A stretch of DNA of 5,924 nucleotides from an uncultured Flavobacteriales bacterium (GTDB taxonomy: Bacteria > Bacteroidota > Bacteroidia > Flavobacteriales_D > Crocinitomicaceae). This document shows, in pieces, positions 1 to 5,924 of the stretch. Numbering within the stretch: the first letter of the stretch is position 1; each line of letters begins with the position of its first letter. The stretch is from positions 1 through 5,924 of the forward strand of contig CAJQOB010000146.1 of the NCBI GenBank assembly GCA_905479845.1, written 5' to 3'. The position numbers and the translations under genes were made by a program. A model generated the notes under the pieces. The model was given only the letters and a program-made list of their open reading frames with translations, did no database searches and had not been told where the DNA came from.

Positions 1-1559
1 CGACTTCTGGAATCTATAACGATACAATTTTTGACGCTGGTGGTTGTGATAGTTTATATGTTGTTGATCTTACGATCGGAACAGAAACTACAAGCACAAT
101 ATCAGAGACGGCTTGTTCAGCTTATTCGTCTCCAAGTGGACAAATTTGGACGACATCTGGAATGTTCGTTGACACGATTCCGAATGCATTAGGATGTGAC
201 AGTATTATTATGGTGAACTTGGTAATCGATCCAGCAGGTGCAGGATGTGCGAATCAATGTTCTGAATTGTTCTTCTCTGAGTACATTGAGGGGTCAAGTA
301 ACAATAAAGCGCTGGAAATTTACAACCCAACTGGTGGAGCAATTGATTTGGTTGATTACGTTGTAAAACGTCACACAAATGGATCGCCTACAGCATCTGG
401 AACTTATGATTTCCCTGCTGGAACGTTCATCGCTGCCGGAGATGTTTATGTAATCGCAAATTCATCTGCTGATTCAGTTGGTATTCTTTCTGTTTCAGAT
501 ACTACGAATGCTGCTACTTTCTTCAATGGTGATGATGCACTTATCTTGGAAAACATTGCTACTGGAGATACGATTGACGTAATCGGAGAAGTTGGTGTTG
601 ATCCAGGTACAAACTGGGCTGTAGGATCTGGAGCGACAAGTGAGTACACACTAGTTCGAAGCGCGGCTATCCAGCAAGGAAACAACGTTTGGGCATCTGC
701 AGCATCGGAATGGGCAGTATTCCCGCAAAACACATTTGATTCTTTGGGATCACACTCAATGATTGCATGTACGGTTCTTCCTTGTACTGATACGGGATCG
801 TCATTTGCAGTTTCTGCATGTGATTCTTACACTTCTCCAAGCGGACTGTCTTGGACAGCATCAGGTATTTACAATGATACCATTTCAAATGCTGCAGGAT
901 GTGATAGCGCAATGGTGATCGACTTGACAATCAACTTAAGTACTTCGGCCATTCTTACAGAGTTTGCTTGTAACAGTTACACAGCGCCAAGTGGAGCGGT
1001 ATTCACTGCAACGGGAACATACACGGATGTAATTCCAAACGCAGTTGGATGTGACAGTACAATTACAATCAACTTGACAATCACAACTGTGGATGTATCA
1101 ACAACGTTGGCTGGAGAAACATTAACTGCAGGTGCAACTGGAGCAACTTACCAGTGGATCGATTGTGACAACGGTAACTCTGCAATAACAGGAGAAACAG
1201 CACAATCATTTACGGCAACGGTTACAGGAAACTATGCTGTAGTTGTTACAGAAAACAACTGTACGGATACTTCAGCATGTGAGTTAGTTACTGTAGTTGG
1301 TCTTCCAGAATTTGGACTAAACAACCAGGTAATTGTTCACCCTAACCCAACATCAGGTGAGGTAACAATCGACTTCGGAACAACATTGAACAATGTTTCT
1401 GTTCGTGTATTGGATGCGATTGGAAGAGAGATTGACCGTTCATCGTTCACTTCTGCTGATTTCGTTGAAATGACGATTAATGGAGAAGCTGGTCAATACT
1501 TCGTTGAAGTAAATGTTGACGGAGTTAGAGCTGCTGTTAAGCGAGTAATTAAAAAATAA
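1..1559 (+). CDS. Secreted repeat protein with lamin-tail domain and T9SS sorting domain (3' part)
   Basis: The gene is cut by the window edge: the frame is open from nt 3 (518 residues visible, numbered from there), so the ATG at 162 is internal. Visible order: the end of one 50-residue repeat (1-36), a second repeat (37-75), a lamin-tail (LTD) domain (about 88-253, from ELFFSEYIEGSSNNKALEIYN to the DSLGSHSM end), two more repeats (from 272 and 322), an Ig-like module (about 365-433, core YQWIDC and GNYAVVV), and a type A T9SS sorting domain (443-518, with HPNPTSG, VLDAIGREI, GQYFVEV and a basic KRVIKK end). By family knowledge the C-terminal domain directs export through the type IX system and cleavage or anchoring at the surface. 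The role is not known; LTD domains occur in secreted nucleases and adhesin-like proteins, but no catalytic domain is visible here. It may be an adhesin, or the tail of an enzyme lying upstream. Confidence 0.93.
   Translation, partial: TSGIYNDTIFDAGGCDSLYVVDLTIGTETTSTISETACSAYSSPSGQIWTTSGMFVDTIPNALGCDSIIMVNLVIDPAGAGCANQCSELFFSEYIEGSSNNKALEIYNPTGGAIDLVDYVVKRHTNGSPTASGTYDFPAGTFIAAGDVYVIANSSADSVGILSVSDTTNAATFFNGDDALILENIATGDTIDVIGEVGVDPGTNWAVGSGATSEYTLVRSAAIQQGNNVWASAASEWAVFPQNTFDSLGSHSMIACTVLPCTDTGSSFAVSACDSYTSPSGLSWTASGIYNDTISNAAGCDSAMVIDLTINLSTSAILTEFACNSYTAPSGAVFTATGTYTDVIPNAVGCDSTITINLTITTVDVSTTLAGETLTAGATGATYQWIDCDNGNSAITGETAQSFTATVTGNYAVVVTENNCTDTSACELVTVVGLPEFGLNNQVIVHPNPTSGEVTIDFGTTLNNVSVRVLDAIGREIDRSSFTSADFVEMTINGEAGQYFVEVNVDGVRAAVKRVIKK
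3..1082 (+). repeat. Four copies of a 50-residue (150-bp) Cys-containing protein repeat, interrupted by the LTD domain
   Basis: Copies share the pattern ACxSYxxPSG...(T/A)SGxYxDTIxNxxGCDSxxxxxLTI. The first copy is partial (3-110). The second starts at 111, the third at 816 and the fourth at 966. The spacing is exactly 150 bp both between copies 1 and 2 (TSG at 3 and 153) and between copies 3 and 4 (AC at 816 and 966). The LTD domain occupies about 264-761, between copies 2 and 3. Each full copy has two cysteines, one at the start and one in GCDS, which could form a disulphide after export. The copies have diverged in DNA, so this is an old protein repeat and not a recent duplication. Confidence 0.85.
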
Positions 1560-1591
1560 GGAGCGTAAGTTCTTTTAGTTCTAAAATAAGG

Positions 1592-1626
1592 TCGCCTTCC
1601 TGAATTCTCGGGAAGGCGATTTTTTT
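1592..1626 (+). terminator. Intrinsic terminator after the T9SS repeat protein
   Basis: A perfect 9-bp stem (TCGCCTTCC at 1592-1600 and GGAAGGCGA at 1611-1619) encloses a 10-nt loop and is followed directly by seven T residues (1620-1626). It lies 33 nt past the stop codon of the plus-strand gene. Read on the minus strand the hairpin is not followed by a T-run of similar quality, so it mainly serves the plus-strand gene. The convergent MepB gene ends at 1678 and has no clear terminator of its own. Confidence 0.9.
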
Positions 1627-1677
1627 GTGCCTATTTATTTCCGTTGAACTAAGAGAATTCAGAGTAACAGATTCGTT

Positions 1678-2187
1678 TTATCTTCGATTATACAATTCCA
1701 ACACTTTTTCTGTATCAACATTTGAATCGATTTCATAAAAATAATCGAGCTGCCAATTTTGAGTTTTTGCTGCTTGTTTACTTTGAGGTTTATCCCACTT
1801 AGGATATACTCTAAAACCACGCTTCCCATCTTTATTTTCAGTCGATAGAATCCCTTTGCGTATCAACTCATATTTTGGAAAAACGAACTGTCCAAAGCTG
1901 TCATTCGACCTAGCGTTTATCACAAAAAAATCGACTTTGTCTGTTTCCTTAAATGGTTCAGTCACTCCCTTTTCATTTCGTTTCCAAAACGTCACAAATT
2001 GACCGACTTTTTTAGGTGTAATTTTAGAGCTACGCAAAATAATTCTCCTCTCGCTTAATTCAAATTGACAGGCATTGTACTCTTTCCCTTCAAGTTCTTC
2101 ACTCAGATTTGTAATAAGCAAGGAGCATTTATCGTAGACCTTGGTTCTTACTTCCGTTAAATCCTCAGAACGGCTCTTACTACTCAT
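1678..2187 (-). CDS. MepB family protein
   Basis: A 169-residue protein recognised by the conserved blocks of the MepB family (named after the third gene of the Staphylococcus aureus mepRAB locus): NACQFEL (38-44), KITPKKVGQFVTFWKRN (55-71), DFFVI (86-90), FGQFVFPK (98-105), GKRGFRVYPKWD (121-132) and SKQAAKTQNWQ (136-146). Its length is usual for the family and it looks intact. It has no signal peptide or membrane segment and is expected in the cytoplasm. The biochemical function of MepB proteins is not established, and no MepR regulator or MepA efflux pump gene is nearby, so a resistance role should not be inferred. The ATG overlaps the last 8 nt of the upstream NamZ-like gene (ATGAGTAG), which points to one transcript and translational coupling. 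Confidence 0.88.
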   Translation of the reverse strand: MSSKSRSEDLTEVRTKVYDKCSLLITNLSEELEGKEYNACQFELSERRIILRSSKITPKKVGQFVTFWKRNEKGVTEPFKETDKVDFFVINARSNDSFGQFVFPKYELIRKGILSTENKDGKRGFRVYPKWDKPQSKQAAKTQNWQLDYFYEIDSNVDTEKVLELYNRR

Positions 2188-3376
2188 AAATCAGATACTT
2201 CTCACGAATCAACTTAAAAGCGTTCAATTTTTCCTCCCACGAAGAGCGAATATCCTCTTCGGATTTTCCTACTTTCAATTGTTCAGCCAACTCAGCGTTC
2301 CCTGATAGTAGGTTGAACATTCGAGAGCGATCGATGAAGGTTTTTCCCTTGAGCAGCTTACTGGAATTCAACAGGAAATTTAGGTCAAATTTTGTCTCAC
2401 GACGAGGAGCATCGCCCATATTGTATCCATAACACTTCACATTCATGTGCTTTGGGCTTTTCGATCCAGGTCCTGATTTTGGCATAAACTTGAAATCCAT
2501 TTCTGGAAAATCAGGATGTCCATAACGCTCAAAAGGTCCATCTGTTCCTCTACCAACAGAAACTGTTGTAGCCTCTAAAATGCACAAGCTAGGGTACAAT
2601 TGAATGGAAACATCCGATCGTAAATTCGGTGAGGGAGGAACTGGCAGAGAATAAGGCGTATCGTGATCGTAGCCTTTACAAGGGATCACGGTTAAATCGC
2701 ACGTGTAATTCTTCTCCAACCAACCTTCTCCATTGATCATTTGTCCATACTCCCCTATTGTCATTCCATAAACAATCGGAACAGGGTGCATCCCAACAAA
2801 TGACTTGTATTTCATATCGAGAACAGGGCCGTCAACATAATGTCCATTTGGGTTAGGTCGATCCAAGACGATAAGTGGAATGTTCGCTTCAGCACAGGCT
2901 TCCATGACATAGTGTAGGGTCGAAATGTATGTATAGAATCGCACTCCCACATCTTGTATATCGAATACCAAAATATCCAATCCTTTCAGTTGATCCTGAG
3001 TTGGCTTTTTGTTTTTACCGTACAGGGAAACGATGGGCAATCCCGTTTTTTGATCCTTTTCACTTGAAACATGCTCCCCGGCATCTGCCTTTCCACGAAA
3101 TCCATGTTCAGGAGAAAACACTTTCTTCACATTCACATCTAAAGTCAACAATGAATCTACTAAATGCGTTTGTCCAATTAAGGAAGATTGGTTCCCAACA
3201 ATTCCGACTTTCTTGTCTTCCAATAAAGGCAAATAATCAGTTGTTTGTTCCGCTCCAACAGACACAGAAGCCACTTGCTCAATTTGATCTTCCAGAACAA
3301 CAAGTTCCTTCTCTTCCTGTTGTGGAGAATTGCTATATCCACAGGAAGAAATCAAAAAAATAAAAATGCTTTTCAA
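2180..3376 (-). CDS. namZ: NamZ-like exo-beta-N-acetylmuramidase (DUF1343) lipoprotein
   Basis: By family knowledge (DUF1343; glycoside hydrolase family GH171) these enzymes release N-acetylmuramic acid from the non-reducing end of peptidoglycan fragments. Numbered from the TTG at 3376 (398 residues), motifs are PEHGFRG (89-95; Glu90 is the likely catalytic residue), DIQDVGVRFYTYISTL (139-154), LDRPNPNG (171-178) and VGMHPVPIVYGMTIGE (194-209). The N-terminus is a short lipoprotein signal, MKSIFIFLISSC, with Cys12 as the lipidated residue, then a linker rich in Gln and Glu, so the enzyme should be membrane-anchored outside the cytoplasm. The TTG start is chosen because AAAGG (3389-3385) sits 8 nt upstream and the signal peptide then has normal form. 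An ATG at 3439 would add 21 residues (419 in total) and run into the divergent permease gene. It is first in a two-gene unit with the MepB gene. The family call is firm; the start and the exact substrate are less certain. Confidence 0.88.
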   Translation of the reverse strand: MKSIFIFLISSCGYSNSPQQEEKELVVLEDQIEQVASVSVGAEQTTDYLPLLEDKKVGIVGNQSSLIGQTHLVDSLLTLDVNVKKVFSPEHGFRGKADAGEHVSSEKDQKTGLPIVSLYGKNKKPTQDQLKGLDILVFDIQDVGVRFYTYISTLHYVMEACAEANIPLIVLDRPNPNGHYVDGPVLDMKYKSFVGMHPVPIVYGMTIGEYGQMINGEGWLEKNYTCDLTVIPCKGYDHDTPYSLPVPPSPNLRSDVSIQLYPSLCILEATTVSVGRGTDGPFERYGHPDFPEMDFKFMPKSGPGSKSPKHMNVKCYGYNMGDAPRRETKFDLNFLLNSSKLLKGKTFIDRSRMFNLLSGNAELAEQLKVGKSEEDIRSSWEEKLNAFKLIREKYLIYE

Positions 3377-3419
3377 GCACAAAACCTTTGTGTACTTTAG
3401 TCGAAAAGTTCCCAGAAAT
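3377..3419. promoter_or_regulatory. Short divergent region between the NamZ-like and permease genes
   Basis: If both genes use their best-supported TTG starts, only 43 nt separate them, so both promoters must lie here or inside the opposite gene. On the plus strand TACTTTAG (3393-3400) differs at one position from the Bacteroidota -7 box TAnnTTTG and would start transcription about 14 nt before the permease TTG. A matching -33 box is poor (TTTC at 3371-3374). No convincing -7 box was found on the minus strand. The region itself follows from the start choices; the promoter within it is only a weak candidate. Confidence 0.3.
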
Positions 3420-5120
3420 TTGGCATTCGAATATTTCATATCAAAGAAAACGCTCAAGAGTGTCGTGCAAGGTAAGAAAGTTTCTAAACCTATTGTTCGA
3501 ATCTCTGTCATTAGTATTGCCCTGGCCGTAATTGTCAATTTGATTACGATCGCAGTTGTAACTGGGTTTCAGCAAGAAGTGCGCCAAAAAGTAAGTGGGT
3601 TTGGATCTCATATCTTCATCATGGAGGCGAGCGAAAACTCGATATACGAAAGTGACCCCATCCAACGGGATCAACAGTTCCTCGCCGATTTAAAAAATGA
3701 TCCCGGAATCAAATCAATTTCTGTAGTTGGATACAAACCTGTTTTGCTTCAATCTGAAGAACGGGAAATTTCATACAAACTTGCTTCTGGGAAGGACACA
3801 GTTGAGAATCAGTATCAGGTTCATGGAGCCGTGATCAAGGGAGTAAGTTCTGATTACAATTGGGCATTTTTTAAGAACTATCTACTCGATGGAGTGTTAC
3901 CTGATTATTCACAAGACTCCTGTGAAAACCATTTGGTAATTTCAAGAAAATTGGCGGCCGATTTGAATTACGAAGTTGGAAATAGAGTCAGTGGATTCTT
4001 TGTCAAGCAACAACCTGTCAAACGAAAATTCAAGATTGTTGGAATCTACGAAACTGGACTGGAAGAATTCGACAAGAAAGTCGTTCTAGGAAGCATTGCT
4101 TCGGTTCAAAAACTCAACGATTGGGGAATTAAGGCAAGCATTGAAATTGCTGATACGATCATTGATGGGCAGATTGTTGTGAAAGCAAATGTTACAGGTG
4201 GAAACGGTGTCAACTACCGATATGACTGGGGCGATGGGTTTGATACTTATTACGGTTTTCCAATCTGTCCGCATAAGGACACAACAATTCGTTTGATCGC
4301 TACTGATTATTGGACGAGTACTCGTGAAGATTTATCTGAATCAGCGATTCCTGACACTGCTTACTTGAAAATTACGGTCGAGAAAGGTGGTGAATATCGA
4401 TGTTACTTCGAACTAAACGAAGAAGAGGAAATTGAACGTGAATACCTAAATGAGGACGGTACCAAATACGCTCTTGATGACGGAACAAAACGATTGATCA
4501 TTGAAACAACAGATGGTAAGGGAAGCTATCACGAGTACGTTAGTGGATTTGAAATCATGGTGAAGGATTGGTCTAAATTAGATGAAGTATTGGCTCGAAC
4601 AAAAGGTCGTGTTGAAATGATCTTGACACCAAACGGCGAAGTACTAAAAGCGACCAGTATCATTGAAAACGAACCAGACATCTTTGTTTGGCTCGGATTT
4701 TTGGATGTCAATGTGATCATTATTTTGGTGTTAATGATTTTGATTGGAATCATCAATATGGGATCAGCACTCTTGGTTCTGATTTTGATTCGATCGAATT
4801 TTATTGGAATGATGAAAGCCATGGGAGCAACGAATTGGAGTATTCGAAAAATCTTCCTGATTCAAGCTGGCTTCCTAATTGGGCGTGGAATGCTTTGGGG
4901 AAACCTCATCGGATTAGCCATTTGTCTTGCTCAGAAATATTTCGGACTACTTCCCCTCGATCCAGAAGTCTATTACTTAAGTCAGGTTCCTATTGAAATT
5001 AATGTGTGGCACTGGCTCCTATTGAATGTAGGAACACTTGTCGTTTGTTTGAGCGCGTTGATTATCCCAAGTATGGTTATTGCTCGGATTAACCCTGTGA
5101 AGGCAATTAAGTTTAATTAA
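3420..5120 (+). CDS. FtsX/LolC/LolE-type ABC transporter permease with an inserted PKD-like domain
   Basis: Permease of the lipoprotein-releasing type, expected in the inner membrane with a partner LolD-like ATPase that is not in this window. From the TTG at 3420 (566 residues) it opens MAFEYFISKK, which matches how Bacteroidota relatives begin (M-x-x-EYFIAKR). Membrane segment 1 is about 28-49, ending VTGFQQEVRQKVSGFGSH. A periplasmic domain includes VGIYETGLEEFDKKVVLG. Segments 2-4 are about 429-457, 478-504 and 531-555, and the protein ends in the typical NPVKAIKFN. Relatives are usually near 400 residues; the extra length is an insertion at 237-373 between KLNDWG and VSGFEI, carrying a PKD-like core YRYDWGDG (266-273). 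An ATG at 3366 would give 584 residues, but the added 18 are antisense to the NamZ signal peptide and match no family feature. Substrate is not determined; lipoprotein release is the default guess. Confidence 0.87.
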   Translation: MAFEYFISKKTLKSVVQGKKVSKPIVRISVISIALAVIVNLITIAVVTGFQQEVRQKVSGFGSHIFIMEASENSIYESDPIQRDQQFLADLKNDPGIKSISVVGYKPVLLQSEEREISYKLASGKDTVENQYQVHGAVIKGVSSDYNWAFFKNYLLDGVLPDYSQDSCENHLVISRKLAADLNYEVGNRVSGFFVKQQPVKRKFKIVGIYETGLEEFDKKVVLGSIASVQKLNDWGIKASIEIADTIIDGQIVVKANVTGGNGVNYRYDWGDGFDTYYGFPICPHKDTTIRLIATDYWTSTREDLSESAIPDTAYLKITVEKGGEYRCYFELNEEEEIEREYLNEDGTKYALDDGTKRLIIETTDGKGSYHEYVSGFEIMVKDWSKLDEVLARTKGRVEMILTPNGEVLKATSIIENEPDIFVWLGFLDVNVIIILVLMILIGIINMGSALLVLILIRSNFIGMMKAMGATNWSIRKIFLIQAGFLIGRGMLWGNLIGLAICLAQKYFGLLPLDPEVYYLSQVPIEINVWHWLLLNVGTLVVCLSALIIPSMVIARINPVKAIKFN

Positions 5121-5216
5121 GCTGGATTGTTGGACACGGCTACGCCTTTTGGATTATTGGATTCGTTCAACCCAAATTGATCTCATCCAGTAATCCAGTA
5201 ATCCAGTAATCCAATA
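5120..5216. repeat. Array of 8-bp units in opposite orientations; potential long hairpin
   Basis: The gap after the permease stop is built from one 8-bp unit. The right part is four tandem units, ATCCAGTA three times and then ATCCAATA (5185-5216). The left part holds the reverse complement: TTTTGGAT and TATTGGAT at 5147-5162, and two degenerate units at 5120-5135 (TGGAT, TTGGAC). The arms 5147-5162 and 5201-5216 can pair over 16 positions: 14 Watson-Crick pairs, one G-T wobble and one mismatch, with a 38-nt loop. No T-run follows, so a standard intrinsic terminator is unlikely. It could be a 3'-end stabilising hairpin or a dispersed intergenic repeat. The remaining 24 nt before the next ATG show only a weak -7-like TAAATTCA. 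Confidence 0.75.
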
Positions 5217-5240
5217 AATTCCTGTAAATTCAAATCACTT

Positions 5241-5864
5241 ATGAAAACCTTGGCCCTACTGATTTCCCTTACCTCATTCTTGATTACATCCGCTCAACAA
5301 GTTGATTTAGTGGTTCCTCTACAAGATTCTTTAATTGAAACATCTGGATTGATTTTACTGAATGACCGCTTGATTACCCACAACGATTCTGGTGGAGAGC
5401 CAGCCTTATTCGAAATAGATAGCGTTTCAGGCGGAATCTCTAGAAAAGTGATTATTGACAATGCTCCTAATCTTGATTGGGAAGATCTTTGCTACGATGA
5501 CACTTACGTTTACGTCGCAGATTTTGGAAATAACAGTGGAAGTATAACTAACCTGCGCGTGTATCGCGTATTGATTTCAGATTCTCTCAGCACATCAAAT
5601 GACACTATTTCTGCCGACACCATCCATTTCGATTATGCCGATCAAACGGATTTCACTCCAACAACTTTAGCCACAAATTACGACGCTGAGGTACTAATCG
5701 CATGGAATGATAGCCTGTACATCTTCACTAAGAATTGGGGGAATCAATGGACGAACATCTATGCTTTACCAAAAACTCCTGGGAATTATTCGCTCCCAAG
5801 AATAGATAGTCGTTCCTTACAAAAGAACTTTTCTTTAGGTCAACACTTAAATTTGGCGAGTTGA
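5241..5864 (+). CDS. Exported, probably beta-propeller-like protein, possibly truncated
   Basis: A 207-residue protein with a clear Sec signal peptide (MKTLALLISLTSFLITSA, cleavage near residue 18 before QQ). The mature part has spaced motifs of the kind seen in propeller-like secreted proteins of Bacteroidota: ETSGL (33-37), THNDSGG (46-52), DWEDL (79-83), VADFGNN (92-98) and FTKNW (162-166), in recurring beta-strand patterns. No enzyme activity can be assigned. As recalled, relatives continue past the IYALPKTPG...ID segment (173-189) into more propeller sequence and often a T9SS sorting domain. Here the resemblance stops near residue 190 and the protein ends 17 residues later without any sorting domain. 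All plus-strand frames are closed soon after, so a simple frameshift within the visible sequence does not restore it. It may be a gene broken by an insertion, or a naturally short variant. The gene's existence is well supported; its completeness is doubtful. Confidence 0.72.
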   Translation: MKTLALLISLTSFLITSAQQVDLVVPLQDSLIETSGLILLNDRLITHNDSGGEPALFEIDSVSGGISRKVIIDNAPNLDWEDLCYDDTYVYVADFGNNSGSITNLRVYRVLISDSLSTSNDTISADTIHFDYADQTDFTPTTLATNYDAEVLIAWNDSLYIFTKNWGNQWTNIYALPKTPGNYSLPRIDSRSLQKNFSLGQHLNLAS

Positions 5865-5924
5865 GCTTTGAGTGATTTTTCCATAAAGTTGTTCATCTGA
5901 TATGAGGTTACTTGCAAGAGCCAG
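5840..5924 (-). other. Window tail: possible end of a minus-strand gene
   Basis: Past 5873 all three plus-strand frames carry stops close together, so the plus strand is not coding here. Two minus-strand frames are open to the window edge. One ends at TAA 5849-5847, with residues such as LASNLISDEQLYGK. The other ends at TGA 5842-5840, with residues such as MNNFMEKSLKAQLAKFKC. Only about 25-27 codons are visible and neither was recognised, so which frame (if any) is real cannot be decided from this window. Confidence 0.25.

Noticed and set aside
446..930. Two minus-strand open frames opposite the T9SS repeat protein
   Set aside because: They are antisense to the LTD domain and a repeat, lack recognisable features, and are explained by the composition of the real gene.
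2929..3363. Plus-strand open frame of 144 codons
   Set aside because: It lies antisense to conserved NamZ motifs (the DIQDVGVRFYTY and PEHGFRG region) and its translation resembles no family.
3440..3538. Longer N-terminus for the NamZ-like gene, starting at 3538
   Set aside because: It would lie wholly within the conserved first membrane segment region of the permease gene on the other strand and would bury the lipoprotein signal more than 50 residues inside the protein.
4688..4996. Plus-strand open frame of 102 codons in another frame of the permease gene
   Set aside because: It overlaps the permease's membrane segments, which are strongly family-like in the main frame; the alternative translation is not protein-like.
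5138..5150. GGCTACGCC followed by TTTT as a terminator for the permease gene
   Set aside because: The stem is only 3 bp with a 3-nt loop and four T residues, too weak to call.
5185..5216. Tandem ATCCAGTA units as a CRISPR array
   Set aside because: The units are 8 bp, directly adjacent without spacers, and no cas genes are present.

Overview
The window looks like chromosomal DNA of a marine or freshwater Bacteroidota, most likely order Flavobacteriales and perhaps close to the Crocinitomicaceae. The evidence is a type IX secretion (T9SS) C-terminal sorting domain on the first protein, a second secreted protein of a kind common in T9SS-bearing bacteria, a Bacteroidota-style LolC/LolE permease, moderately low GC, and starts without clear Shine-Dalgarno sites. 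The family-level placement is inference.

Layout. (1) 1-1559, plus strand: the 3' part of a large secreted repeat protein with 50-residue repeats, a lamin-tail domain, an Ig-like module and a T9SS sorting domain. A strong intrinsic terminator follows at 1592-1626. (2) 1678-3376, minus strand: a two-gene unit. A lipoprotein exo-N-acetylmuramidase of the NamZ/DUF1343 family comes first and overlaps the following MepB-family gene by 8 nt. (3) 3420-5120, plus strand: an FtsX/LolC/LolE-type ABC transporter permease, divergent from the NamZ gene and carrying an unusual 137-residue insertion in its periplasmic domain. (4) 5121-5240: an intergenic stretch with an array of 8-bp units in both orientations that can fold into a long hairpin. 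(5) 5241-5864, plus strand: a secreted, probably beta-propeller-like protein that seems to end early. The last 60 nt have no open plus-strand frame but two open minus-strand frames, so a convergent gene or an insertion may begin there.

Most of the genes concern the cell envelope: an outer-surface or secreted repeat protein, peptidoglycan fragment breakdown, a lipoprotein-release-type permease, and another exported protein. No common pathway can be shown. No tRNA, rRNA, CRISPR array or complete mobile element was recognised. The points most worth checking are the PKD-like insertion in the permease, the head-to-head pair whose best starts are both TTG, the NamZ-MepB coupling, the 8-bp inverted array, and the abrupt end of the last gene.
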